Below are positions 30,834 to 40,168 of a stretch of 64,000 bases of DNA, piece by piece. Within the stretch, counting starts at the first letter, position 1. Every line of letters starts with the position of its first letter. Made by a program: the position numbers and the translations under genes. Under the pieces are notes generated by a model. That model did no database searches and was not told where the DNA came from. It saw only the letters and a program-made list of their open reading frames with translations. Origin of the DNA: Crambe crambe (lineage: Eukaryota > Porifera > Demospongiae > Poecilosclerida > Crambeidae); assembly GCA_963924555.1 (NCBI GenBank), contig OZ004584.1:2541001-2605000 (forward strand), written 5' to 3'.

Positions 30834-33800
30834 TCAACGCAGTGTACCGTCTTTCTTTTTCACCAACACTATCGGCGAGGACCACTCACTGGTAGAGGGC
30901 TCGATGATTCCATGCTCCAACATTTCGGCGATTTCTTTCTTCACAGTCTCTCGGTATGCCTGTGGTACTCGATATGGAGGTAGTCTGATAGGTCGAGCTG
31001 TCCCTGTTTCAATGTCATGTTCAGCATAGTCTGTTCGTCCGGGAACATCCGACATGACTTCAGAAAATGATTGCAGGGTCTCTCTGAGCTCAGTATTCTG
31101 TTTCGTGGTTAACTGCTCACCAGTCGTTAGCTCCGATTCATTGGGACTTGCTTCCTTCCAGAGAATTATGTCATCTTCATTGGCCGATTCTTCCACTGTC
31201 TCTTCAACCCATAGATTCTGTGCTGTGGGGGTGTTCCACTTGCGTAGCATGTTCACATGGAATATCCGGTGGCGTTTCTGGTGGTCAAACATGTCGACTT
31301 CATAGGTAACGGGGGAAATAACCTTCTTCACTGGATATGGACCTTGCCAATTAGCAAGTAGCTTGTTGGTACTCGATGGAAGCAGCACCAATACGTGGTC
31401 TCCTATCTGGAATCTCCTTTCCCGAACGTTCCTATCATACCACCTTTTCTGGTCTTTCTGTGCCTGGGTCATGTTTGTGTGCACCAACTCGGACATATTT
31501 GCTAGCTTTTCTTGTATGGTAAGGACATAGGATACCACACTCTCTGGAGATTGCTTAGAAGCTTCCCAAGATTCCTTCAGTATGTCAAGAGGGCCCCGGA
31601 CCTGCCTCCCATAAACTAACTCAAACGGGGAGAATCCAGTTGAGGCCTGTGGGACCTCCCGATAGGCGAACAATAAGTAGGGTATGAGGCAATCCCAATC
31701 TTTCCCATCTTCACAGGCAGCCCTTCGTAACATGGCTTTAAGGGTCTGATTAAACCGTTCCACTAGCCCGTCTGTTTGGGGGTGGTAGGGACTTGTTCTG
31801 ATAGGGTGGATGCTCAATAACTTGTACAATTCTGCCAGCAGCTTGGAAGTAAAGTTGGATCCCTGGTCTGTTAAAATTTCCTTGGGCATCCCAACCCTAC
31901 TGAAGAATTGGGTCAATTGCTCGGCAACATGCTCAGCATCAATTGAACGGAGGGGGAACGCTTCAGGGTAACAGGTGGCGTAATCACATATTACCAGTAT
32001 GTACCTGTTTCCTTTCCTGCTGCGAGGGAGAGGCCCGATGATGTCCATAGCGATCCTGTGGAACGGCTCCTCCACAATTGGTAGTGGCACCATAGGGGCA
32101 CGAACCTTTTTCCCCTTTGCTGTCTTCTGGCACTCTGGACAGGTGCGGCATAACTCCTTCACGTCCTGGAACACTGTTGGCCAGTAGAACCGCTGTAGCA
32201 CTCGGTCTGTCGTCTTCTTTTGGCCCAGATGTCCAGCCATCGGGATCTCGTGTGCTAGTTTCAACACCAATTGTTGGCACTGTAGTGGTAGGATCAGCTG
32301 GTAGATGGTTCCGGTAGTTTCTCTCCCATGAGGAACCCATTGACGATACAATAGTCCATCCTCTTCCAAGATGCCTGTCTTGTTGGGTTCAGCTTCTCCA
32401 TGGTTGGCTTCTCGGATGCTGGCAAGTGAGGGATCACTTTGTTGAAGTTGCTTCAACTCCTCTGTACCCATATCTAGATGGTGCTTCTTTTTCTGTTCAT
32501 AGAATTCTCTCCGCTGGGTTCTCTTCTCGCTCCGGGTCATACCCTTCCGGGTCTTCACTGCCTGGAATAAATCAGGATCGAATGATGAGCCAAGTATCCC
32601 ATCTTCCTCGATATCAGATGTGGTTATTGGTTCAGTCCCAAGATCTGCTGGTTTCGGTTGTGCTCCATCTGCTACTTCCTTCTCCTTCTCATCTCTTTCT
32701 TGTTGCTCAAGTTGCTTGGATCGGGCTCTTGTTATCACAGCCAAGTTATCCTCTTTCTCACGATCTGTAGTATTCTCTTGGGTCTCCTGGAGAATATCTG
32801 GCAGGTTGACATCCCGGCCTAGTAGAACAGGCATAGGGAGAGTGGATGACACTGCTGCTTCAACTTCACGATGGAAGTTTCCCACACCGATCTGTACTTT
32901 GGTTAATGGATACACCTTGATATCTCCATGGGCACAACGTATCGACACTTTTCCTGTTTCTGGCTTCCCTTGAACTAGTTCCCTGTGTACCATCGTCCTG
33001 GCACCGCCTGTGTCCAGAAGAATGTCAGTTACTCTTCTGCCATCCACAGTTCCAGCTTTCTTGAATCTGTCCTCCTTCTGAGATGAAGTTTTGTTCTGGT
33101 CGTTCATGTACACTACTTCTGTGTACATTGCTGGTTTGCTCGGACAAGCAGCAGCAATATGTCCCAGCTCGTGACAGTTGTAGCATCGTATCTTTGTCTT
33201 CCCCGGCTTCAGCTGGGTTTCTCGCCCTCCACTTTCCCGTGCTCGATCTGCTGCTGCCTTCCTGCACTCCTTAGCCATGTGGCCTTTCTTCTTGCAATAG
33301 TGGCAGGTGATCACTGGCTTTCCAGGTGGCTTCTGGTTGTCGTTTTTCACTTGTTTCCTCACTAAGGTATATTCGTCAGCGAGTTCTCCTGCCTTAAGCA
33401 CTGTCTTAGGTCTCCGGTCCTGAACCCAAACGTGAACCTCAGGGGGTAGTTTGTTGCTCAGCTGCTCGATCGCTACTTGCTCCAGCACCGCTTGTACACT
33501 CTCCATATGATCCTTCATCCACTTCTTCAGAAGATCCATGAGTCGTACTGCTAAATCCCTGTAGGTCTCACTGTCCTTGCGGGAAGTTTGCCTGAAATGC
33601 TGATGATAGGTTTCTTGATTGATATCATACCTCCTGAGAATGGCTACTTTCAGAGCTTCGTAGTTTCCAGCTTCTTCTGTTGGCATTGCAGCATACGCCT
33701 GCTGGGCCTTCCCAGTAAGATTTGGAGCTAGCTTATAGGCCCATCTCTCTCGTCTAATTTTGTACGCTAGCATCATCCTCTCAAAGGTTGTTAAAAACGC

Positions 33801-34160
33801 TTCAATATCGTCGGACTCGGTCAACTTCTGGAGTTTGATATCGTTCTCGCTCTTGCTGAGCTCTGTCATCTCTCGTCTGGTCCTACCCATGGTCTCGATC
33901 GCTCCGAGTAGAGATGTCACATTGGCTTGCATGGCTCTTCTGTCCTCGAGAAGCATAGCTACCATATTCTCCAATGATCGGGGATCGGCCTCTAAGCCAC
34001 TGCCTCTAGTAGTTCCGTCGCTCCCTCGTTCGGTTTCTTCTTCCATCTCACTCGTAGGTAACGTCGTTGAGTTTCTGTCTGATTCTCTGGACTCTTCGGT
34101 TTCAACTCTCTCTTCCAATTGTCTCCTATACTCTCGGCCACTCCTCGTGGTACTGTACAT
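30834..34160 (-). CDS. Gmr1-like Gag-PR-INT polyprotein, opening into RT
   Basis: One open frame of 1,108 codons from ATG 34160 (MYSTTRSGREYRRQLEER). Domains by residue: coiled, charged gag N-terminus; gag capsid about 90-240; CCHC knuckles CHYCKKKGHMAKEC about 286 and CYNCHELGHIAAAC about 325; protease LLDTGGARTMV about 380; integrase zinc finger HEIPMAGHLGQ ... CRTCPEC about 636-680; catalytic Asp in AMDIIGPLP, Asp in ILTDQGSNF and Glu in DGLVERFNQ (35 apart); GPY motif NWQGPYPVKKV about 940; then the start of RT (IVLVKKKDGTLR) where the frame ends in TGA. All catalytic residues seen are intact. Confidence 0.9.
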   Translation of the reverse strand: MYSTTRSGREYRRQLEERVETEESRESDRNSTTLPTSEMEEETERGSDGTTRGSGLEADPRSLENMVAMLLEDRRAMQANVTSLLGAIETMGRTRREMTELSKSENDIKLQKLTESDDIEAFLTTFERMMLAYKIRRERWAYKLAPNLTGKAQQAYAAMPTEEAGNYEALKVAILRRYDINQETYHQHFRQTSRKDSETYRDLAVRLMDLLKKWMKDHMESVQAVLEQVAIEQLSNKLPPEVHVWVQDRRPKTVLKAGELADEYTLVRKQVKNDNQKPPGKPVITCHYCKKKGHMAKECRKAAADRARESGGRETQLKPGKTKIRCYNCHELGHIAAACPSKPAMYTEVVYMNDQNKTSSQKEDRFKKAGTVDGRRVTDILLDTGGARTMVHRELVQGKPETGKVSIRCAHGDIKVYPLTKVQIGVGNFHREVEAAVSSTLPMPVLLGRDVNLPDILQETQENTTDREKEDNLAVITRARSKQLEQQERDEKEKEVADGAQPKPADLGTEPITTSDIEEDGILGSSFDPDLFQAVKTRKGMTRSEKRTQRREFYEQKKKHHLDMGTEELKQLQQSDPSLASIREANHGEAEPNKTGILEEDGLLYRQWVPHGRETTGTIYQLILPLQCQQLVLKLAHEIPMAGHLGQKKTTDRVLQRFYWPTVFQDVKELCRTCPECQKTAKGKKVRAPMVPLPIVEEPFHRIAMDIIGPLPRSRKGNRYILVICDYATCYPEAFPLRSIDAEHVAEQLTQFFSRVGMPKEILTDQGSNFTSKLLAELYKLLSIHPIRTSPYHPQTDGLVERFNQTLKAMLRRAACEDGKDWDCLIPYLLFAYREVPQASTGFSPFELVYGRQVRGPLDILKESWEASKQSPESVVSYVLTIQEKLANMSELVHTNMTQAQKDQKRWYDRNVRERRFQIGDHVLVLLPSSTNKLLANWQGPYPVKKVISPVTYEVDMFDHQKRHRIFHVNMLRKWNTPTAQNLWVEETVEESANEDDIILWKEASPNESELTTGEQLTTKQNTELRETLQSFSEVMSDVPGRTDYAEHDIETGTARPIRLPPYRVPQAYRETVKKEIAEMLEHGIIEPSTSEWSSPIVLVKKKDGTLR

Positions 34161-34250
34161 TCGATAGTTACTGTAGCTATAGAGGTTCTCCAACTGGCAC
34201 AGGTCTTGTCTCAACTTCTGTAGACAACTATCCCACCGCTGCCACCAAGA

Positions 34251-34504
34251 TGTCGCGGACTGGGACGCAGAGAACTTATAGTTAAGTCAATTTTTAATAG
34301 CAACTGGCAGGACTGCTCAGTCCAACACAAAAACTACTTAAATACATCAATAACACATGAATGTACAAACTAATGATTTAACACACTATACAGAGAGGGG
34401 AGAAATAACACACATAAACACATGAAGGGTGAGTTTGACAAATATGACACAGAAAGAATAATTACATTAACACTTAGCTACTTAGAGTTATGCTGTTCAT
34501 GACA
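34251..34504 (-). repeat. Gmr1-like 5' LTR
   Basis: No substitution against the other LTR; lacks 4 bp. The inner side is followed (minus strand) by TCT and then TGGTGGCAGCGGTGGGA, a likely tRNA primer-binding site (about 34231-34247). Confidence 0.92.
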
Positions 34505-34711
34505 CATAACAGCCATGGAAGGGGAGTCATTTCATCCTATAGCCAGGCATTAGGCAAGATTTTCAGAGAGTTATTGGATAGGGAGTCATTCATGCCTGTA
34601 GGATGTGTCGACTCCCCTTCCATGGCTATCATGACTGTCCAGTCATCTCAATTCATGGAGTCATTCATGCCTAGGATGAAATAGCTCCCATTCCATCCAT
34701 GCATATATAAA
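34505..34711. repeat. E2 internal repeats resuming after the LTR element
   Basis: Copies of GGGGAGTCATTTCATCCTA and GGAGTCATTCATGCCT on either side of GCCATGGAAGG, the same units as at 35.7 and 37.0 kb. Confidence 0.7.
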
Positions 34712-35500
34712 TCAGATTGGGGGACGAAATGATGTTTGCTTATAAAGGGGCAAATAACTCCCTGTGAATGCACTAAAGTTCATTCTCACACAGCTGATAC
34801 AATAACAATAATAACAATAAGAAGATAAGCTAGCTATGATTGCATGAATGGCACAAAAATTTTTCACTATAATATTGTCATAATCTACACAGTCTTGGTG
34901 AAACCAATTAAAACAATGTTCACATTCAACCATGTTGCCATATGTCTCTGGCATAAGGCAGTCACAGTATAACTCCAGAATCCGACAGGGGAAGTAATTA
35001 TCCCTATGCCCCCTTTCCCCCAACTTTGGAAAAGGAGAAAAAGTTTTCTTCCATAAACATTTAGAAAGATGGCTCCTCATTTCTTCCTGCTGGAATTCAA
35101 TCTCTCCCACATTTTCTCCTAGTGCTGCATGGACAGCAAAAGCTAACTCCACAATCCACGATACCACTTATGTATAGCATATTCCTGTATTCCATTGTTT
35201 CATCATTTTCAGCATCCACTTCTTCCTGAGAAAAACAAATTATAGCTATAATAGCTACCTATGCATGTATGTACCTACATATACGTATTGTTTCACCATT
35301 CTGAACTGGAATCAAGGCATCATTTTGGCAGAGCAATGGTGACTGAAATCAACCAATATTCGGAAATTGCATCTTCAAGATATGCTGAGCAAGGATGATA
35401 TGTTCATCACAGATCCATTTCTCACTGCACCCAGCACTATATTTTTCATCTTCTTTGGATCTTTCTCTACAATAATATATTATGGATTGGTAGCTATTAT
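34712..35500 (-). pseudogene. Relic exons: C48-like peptidase end and PHD finger
   Basis: Minus strand. The first exon (about 35470-35285) reads KWICDEHIILAQHILKMQFP, then a TGA where a conserved Gly/Leu is expected, then FQSPLLCQNDALIPV. The next exon (from about 35165) holds a split DCG motif (VDCG in one frame, LAFAVHAALGENVGE in the next, so a small indel), MRSHLSKCL, then a PHD finger YCDCLMPETYGNMVECEHC with WFHQDC. The pattern (W..D.HI..A..LL..QFP, DCG, MR.HL, PHD) matches an Ulp1-like plus PHD gene family common in invertebrate genomes. One stop and one shift make it a relic. Confidence 0.6.
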
Positions 35501-35689
35501 AGTTGACTATTGATTTTGAAGCAAACTGTAGCAGATAATCTGTTTTGAGGGGAAGTTGACGAGGACAATTACCAGGTACCTCCTTATTCTGCACAATCTT
35601 AGTATGTAGCACAATGGTCCATTACAATATCCTGACCTTTTGGGAACCAGTTTTGAGGGGAGATTGACAAGGCGAATTGCCAGGCATAA

Positions 35690-36170
35690 ATTATCAATAG
35701 ACATGGAAGGGAATCATTTCATCCTCGGCATGAATGACTCCCTAAATTGAAGGGGAGTCATTTCATCCTAGGCATGAATGACTCCCTGAAAAATCTATAG
35801 AAGTCATTTCATCCTAGGCATAAATGACTCCCCGAAAAATGAATAGCCATGGAAGGGAATCATTTCATCCTCGGCATGAATGATTCCCTAAATTGAAGGG
35901 GAGTCATTTCATCCTAGGCATGAATGACTCCCTAAATGGAAGGGGAGTCATTTCATCCTATAGGCATGAATGGCTGCCTGAAAAAAAACTATAGCCATGG
36001 AAGGAAGTCATTTCATCCAAGGCATAAATGACTCCCCGAGAAATCAATAGCCATGGAAGGGAATCATTTCATCCTTGGCATGAATGAATGATTCCCTAAA
36101 TTGAAGGGGAGTCATTTCATCCTAGGCATGAATGACTCCCTGAAAAATCTATAGCCATGGTGTTATATCT
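35690..36170. repeat. E2 palindromic repeat array, block 1
   Basis: About seven copies of a unit reading GGGGAGTCATTTCATCCTAG then GCATGAATGACTCCC, itself an imperfect palindrome, separated by ATAGCCATGGAAGG. The core is the same ATGACTCCC found at E2's ends. Confidence 0.85.
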
Positions 36171-36612
36171 AATCCTGTGTTTATAACCTCCATTAAGATT
36201 GTTCTCTTTTCTAATCCAGTGTAACCTCTAGTGTGTGTCTTGATTAATGTGTACCTTTTCAAAAGTATCATCTGCACCAACCTTAATATGTTGTGTATCA
36301 AATTAATGTGCTGTTATAACCTTGGTCTCTCTGATCTTCTATTTAACATTAACTGTGTACTTTATTTCCAATCTTCTATATAACCTCTAACTATAGATTG
36401 AGGACACATTTAGAGATTGCCCCTAGATAAAGGATATCCATAATATAGAGGAAGATACACTAAATAGAGGAATTAGATCCATATAAGATAGAGGATATTT
36501 GACATAAAGCATGAAGAGATAGCGATAAAATAAGAAATGACCGACGACACAAGCGAAAAAAAGACACAAGCTAGCTATAAATACACACACCATATGGGAT
36601 AAAGAGAGATAG

Positions 36613-36644
<32 letters not shown>

Positions 36645-36720
36645 GAAGGAGAGAAGAACCATATGTGACTCTACTTGTATAAAATATGTCAATTAGGCTA
36701 CCAAATGGATTATTTTCTAC
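36171..36720. other. E2 internal spacer, no gene seen
   Basis: AT-rich spacer with loose repeats of ATAACCTC and a (TA)n/T-run at about 36617-36643. No coding signal. Confidence 0.5.
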
Positions 36721-36724
36721 ACAT

Positions 36725-36997
36725 ACTGAAAAGTGAGATTGTTTTGAGTCTGTTGCAGAGCTGACCATATGTGGCCCCTTCCTTGGAGGACCACTTCTTC
36801 AGCACGAGGAGGGCTCAGTCTTCCTCTTCTGTCTTCACTTCTTCTATCTCCTCACTGGTCAGGGAGAGAAGGCAGGCCAGGGACGACCACTTGGATCCTA
36901 CCACTCCAGCAAACAACTCCAGAAACTCAACATCAGGTGTAATGGGTTGAAGCTTTGGATCAAGCAGCTTTTTCTGGAGCTGAATGTGGTCACCTGT
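36725..36997 (-). pseudogene. Relic exon encoding a death domain
   Basis: Minus strand, after an acceptor (TTTTACAG): LLDPKLQPITPDVEFLEL, FAGVVGSKWSSLACLLSLTS, EEIEEVKTEEED, a TGA, then ALLVLKKWSSKEGATYGQLC. The six-helix death-domain signature is clear (W..LA..L.L...EI, LL..W....GATY..L). The TGA replaces a residue next to the conserved Leu-Leu-x-x-Trp block and could come from CGA by one transition. It lies upstream of the C48/PHD relic on the same strand, possibly one ancestral gene. Confidence 0.7.
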
Positions 36998-37009
36998 AAA
37001 ATGAAATAA

Positions 37010-37520
37010 CCAAGGGAATCATTTCATCGGCATGAATGACTCCCTAAATTGAAGGGGAGTCATTTCATCCTAGGCATGAATGACTCCCTGAAAAATCTAT
37101 AGCCATGGAAGGAAGTCATTTCATCCTAGGCATAAATGACTCCCCGAAAAATCAATAGCCATGGAAGGGCATCCTCGGCATGAATGATTCCCTAAATTGA
37201 AGGGGAGTCATTTATCCTAGGCATGAATGACTCCCTGAAAAATTAATAGCCATGGAAGGGAATCATTTCATCCTCGGCATGATTGAAGGGGAGTCATTTC
37301 ATCATAGGCATGAATAACTGCCTGAAAAAAAACTATAGCCATGGAAGGGAGTCATTTCGTCCTAGGCACGAATAACTCCCTGAAAAATCTATAGCCATGG
37401 AAGGGAATTATTTCATCCTAGGCATGAATCAATCAATAGCCATGGAAAGGGAGTCACTTCATCCTGGGCACGAATGACTCCCTAAAGGGAGTCATTTCAT
37501 CCTAGGAATGACTCCCTCCT
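37010..37520. repeat. E2 palindromic repeat array, block 2
   Basis: About eight more copies of the GGGAGTCATTTCATCCTAGG / GCATGAATGACTCCC unit, with ATAGCCATGGAAGG spacers, as in block 1. Confidence 0.85.
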
Positions 37521-37559
37521 ATATAGGAGCAAATGTCATTGACTACCAGAATATGCATG

Positions 37560-37800
37560 CTTCAAAGGAAGATGCATCATATAGTGCTTGCACAATGGAC
37601 AGTTATAATAAAATATGCACAGTTTTGGTGAAATCAGTTCAAGCAATCTTCACATTCCACCATATCTCTGGCATCATAGAGAATCTGACAGGAGCAGTAA
37701 ATCCATGACACCATTTTTGTTGCTAGCCAGCTATATAGCTATACATAAAAATTGTCCCACAGGTTCATCATCATCTTCAGCATCAACTTCTTCCTGAGAT
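37560..37800 (-). pseudogene. Second, shorter copy of the PHD exon region
   Basis: At DNA level 37615-37705 matches 34885-35000 (GTGAAA-CA-TT-AA-CAATCTTCACATTC, then CTCTGGCAT, then TCCGACAGGGG-like), and 37760-37800 matches 35195-35230 (TCAGCATC-ACTTCTTCCTGAG). It is internally deleted, and the PHD cysteines are mostly lost. Confidence 0.55.
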
Positions 37801-37829
37801 AAATTAGCTAGCTACATGATTTATTGTGA

Positions 37830-37953
37830 TCAGGCGCCAAGGCAGGAATGACCGTGTGGGGAGTCATTTTCACCAGGGGGGAGTCATTTATGCCTTAGGC
37901 AGGAATGACTGGGGGAGTCATTTTCCGGGGGGGAGTCATCCGTGACTTTGACA
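37830..37953 (-). repeat. E2 right terminal and subterminal repeats
   Basis: Units GGGGGAGTCATTT and GGCAGGAATGAC lead to the end GTGACTTTGACA at 37953, followed by CCGG. Confidence 0.75.
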
Positions 37954-38159
37954 CCGGAAGGGTCTGAATTGAATAGCTCATTGTATACATAAGCACTGCG
38001 CTTGAATAGCTACAGTATACACATAGATGGTATCAGTCGAATCGCCAGTGCACCGGAAGTCCATTGCCGTAATACAATGTTAATTTTCTGAGAATACAAA
38101 CAGTATCCGGAACATTACTGCAAACTCAGCATAAATTACCATAAAGAATGGCGACTGTT

Positions 38160-39620
38160 TTTGTGTGAGTTAAGGCTCTATTCTACACAAGATGGTAAAC
38201 GTGCATCAAAAGATATTCAAGCATATGGAAGGCTTATTCAAGAAGGTAATGATGCATGCTTATGAAGTAGTATCATTAGATTTCCTGAGGCTGAGAGTGC
38301 ACCTAGTCCAAGTGTACAGGCTGAAAGTACCAGTGGAGAGAGTGGTCAAATTCCATTTATTTCCCCCCATGGAAAGAGTACTACAACATTTGAACTTTCC
38401 TGAGCCTAGATTCATGTGATATATTTCTACAGACTCAACTATTTGGTGAACAGCTAACGTATACTAACACAGTATGGCAGCAAAGAAGTTAGAAATTATG
38501 TTTGATCTAGCCTCGTCCCCAGGCGATTCCACACACAATAATTAGCTTCTCTGATCTTAATGTGGAAGGCCTGGTACGCGACCACACGTGAGCTTGTAAT
38601 CGACCTAGAACCGACTTAATTGGGCATGGGCAGTGTATCGAATTCCAGTAACTCTGCCTATACGCTTTTTAATCACTGTGGATAGAGCCTCGAGCAGGCC
38701 GGGCCTATAGCACCTCAGCAAGACTGCCACATCTCGCCAGCTACTTGAATTGACCAACTAGAACTAGTGACATGCAGTTATTTTGTTTTCATGTTTATTG
38801 TACTCGTTTCATGTTGAAATATAGTGTTTTATTATAAAATTTGATCATGTAGCTAGATCTTCAAATTTCTATGGAGACCGAAATTGGCTGAAGCAACATC
38901 ACTCCAGTAAGCAAACGAGTGAAGTATTCAGACTTTTGGATGAAGCTACCACCAAACTTCTGTCATCCAGAATTAGTAACTGTGCTCTTTCTTGTACTAT
39001 TAGAGAAGGATTCCCTGATCAGTCAGTAAAAAGGTTGGGGAGAAAAGATAAATTTACATTTATGGCCTAGAAAAACAAAAACAAAAAAAAAGCAAGCAAA
39101 TTCATCTTCTCTGGAGATAGCACTCAGGAACTACAGAGAGAAAATGATGAATTACGGCAAAGGATAGTGGAGTTGGAGCACAAATCACCTGAGTTGGATG
39201 ACCTAATGCAAGGTCCAAATTTGCACAGTTACCATTGTCCAGACACAATAGAGGACCTCAAAAGTTTCTCTTTGGACGCAATGAGTGCCGAGTTCTCTGC
39301 TAATGCTCCAGATGTGGTTGAATTAATACATCAACTTGGAAACTGAAGGTGACGAAGATGATGAGCATTCACATGCTGCCACACTGAAATCCATCACAGC
39401 TCTTTCTACCCTCCTCAAATGTTCAGTGAAGGTCCTTGGGCAACAACTTTTCCTCTCCATCATGCTCATTGCTTGGGCTACAAATAAACGACTATTTATA
39501 AAAAAATACTAATACTAAATATCACACGTACACAGGTCATAACAGTGCTTAACCATGCTGGTGTGTGTATTTCATACATAACAGCATGGCAGTAGAGTCT
39601 AGGTAGCTACCTGGACATTG
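38160..39620 (+). pseudogene. Relic exons of an unrecognised transposon-like gene
   Basis: Separate open blocks on the plus strand: GKRASKDIQAYGRLIQEGND then PEAESAPSPSVQAESTSGES (38195-38405); QTSEVFRLLDEATTKLLSSR then LGRKDKFTFMA and a stop (38918-39071); a coiled-coil block ELQRENDELRQRIVELEHKS then NAPDVVELIHQLGN (39121-39346); LSTLLKCSVKVLGQQL; and VITVLNHAGVCVSYITAWQ (39537-39595). The order recurs, as far as I remember, in multi-copy invertebrate genes of unknown function. Stops and shifts between blocks indicate decay. Confidence 0.45.
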
Positions 39621-40130
39621 TGAGAGAATATGGGCATATGACAATCTCAACATAAATCTCAAAGTTCATCATGAATGAATGGCCAAGAGTGTAGGGAAGG
39701 GGGAGAGGGAGAGAAGAGAATGGATGGATAAGAAGGCAAGAAGAAGGAGGGATCTAAAGAAAAGAGGAGGGGAATGCTTTAATTTTACTGCCATAAACCG
39801 ATGCATGCATACTACAGTAACACTTTTTGGCAAAGAAAGGCTAACTGAATAGAGGTAATATCTAACTGTACAAGCATATATCACACAGCTACACATTAAT
39901 TTCTTACCATTTTTTTTTTGTATCACTCACTCACTGAACAGGCAGGCGCGAATCGAGTTTCTGCTGGCTGGATAATCAGGAACGTAGCTATATTCCGTGA
40001 GAACTTCATTCCTATTAGGCTAAGTCGCCGAACAACTGAACTGCAACACACCAGCCGGCTCTAGAATGACGTCAAGGTGATGCGACCTTAATTGGCTAAT
40101 GGCAAAACATCCGCCCACGATACACGTTTG
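39621..40130. other. Intergenic, no gene seen
   Basis: Purine-rich plus-strand tract at 39690-39775; otherwise unremarkable. Confidence 0.4.
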
Positions 40131-40147
40131 GTGACGTCACTTCCGGT
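40088..40147. promoter_or_regulatory. Promoter-like cluster: CCAAT, CRE and ETS motifs
   Basis: ATTGG (40091-40095), a full palindromic CRE TGACGTCA (40132-40139) and an ETS core ACTTCCGG overlapping it (40139-40146). Such a cluster is typical of animal housekeeping promoters, but no first coding exon was found next to it, so the target gene is unknown. Confidence 0.3.
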
Positions 40148-40168
40148 GTGGTCGCGTACGTATCAGGC

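Larger units (their letters stand above)
29443..34504 (-). mobile_element. Gmr1-like LTR retrotransposon (integrase before RT), nested in E2
   Basis: LTRs are 29443-29700 (258 bp, 3' LTR) and 34251-34504 (254 bp, 5' LTR). They are identical except for a 4-bp indel in CACACATAGCTAAACAC. On the minus strand the order is gag, two zinc knuckles, protease, integrase, GPY, RT, RNase H. Integrase upstream of RT in a gypsy-type element is the arrangement described for Gmr1 (cod) and relatives. Polypurine tract GGAGAAGGGGGATGGAG is rc of 29701-29717. Flanks CATG (29439-29442) and CATA (34505-34508) match at three of four bases as a possible target duplication. The pol 3' part is broken. Confidence 0.9.
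29012..37957. mobile_element. E2: second TGTCA...TGACA DNA transposon abutting E1, CCGG duplications
   Basis: Element 29016-37953 (8,938 bp) between CCGG at 29012-29015 (shared with E1) and CCGG at 37954-37957. Left end TGTCATAGTCAGCGGTGACT; reverse complement of the right end TGTCAAAGTCACGGATGACT. Subterminal motif ATGACTCCCC recurs inward from both ends. No integrase gene is seen, so this copy looks non-autonomous. It contains relic exons (death domain, C48-like, PHD) on the minus strand and a nested LTR element. Same superfamily as E1 by termini and target site (inference). Confidence 0.78.

Noticed and set aside
31054-34285. Plus-strand frames opposite the Gmr1-like polyprotein
   Set aside because: Antisense shadows of a confirmed coding frame with full catalytic motifs on the minus strand.
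29443-34508. Clean target duplication for the Gmr1-like element
   Set aside because: Flanks read CATG and CATA; only three of four bases agree, so I report it as possible and not as proven.
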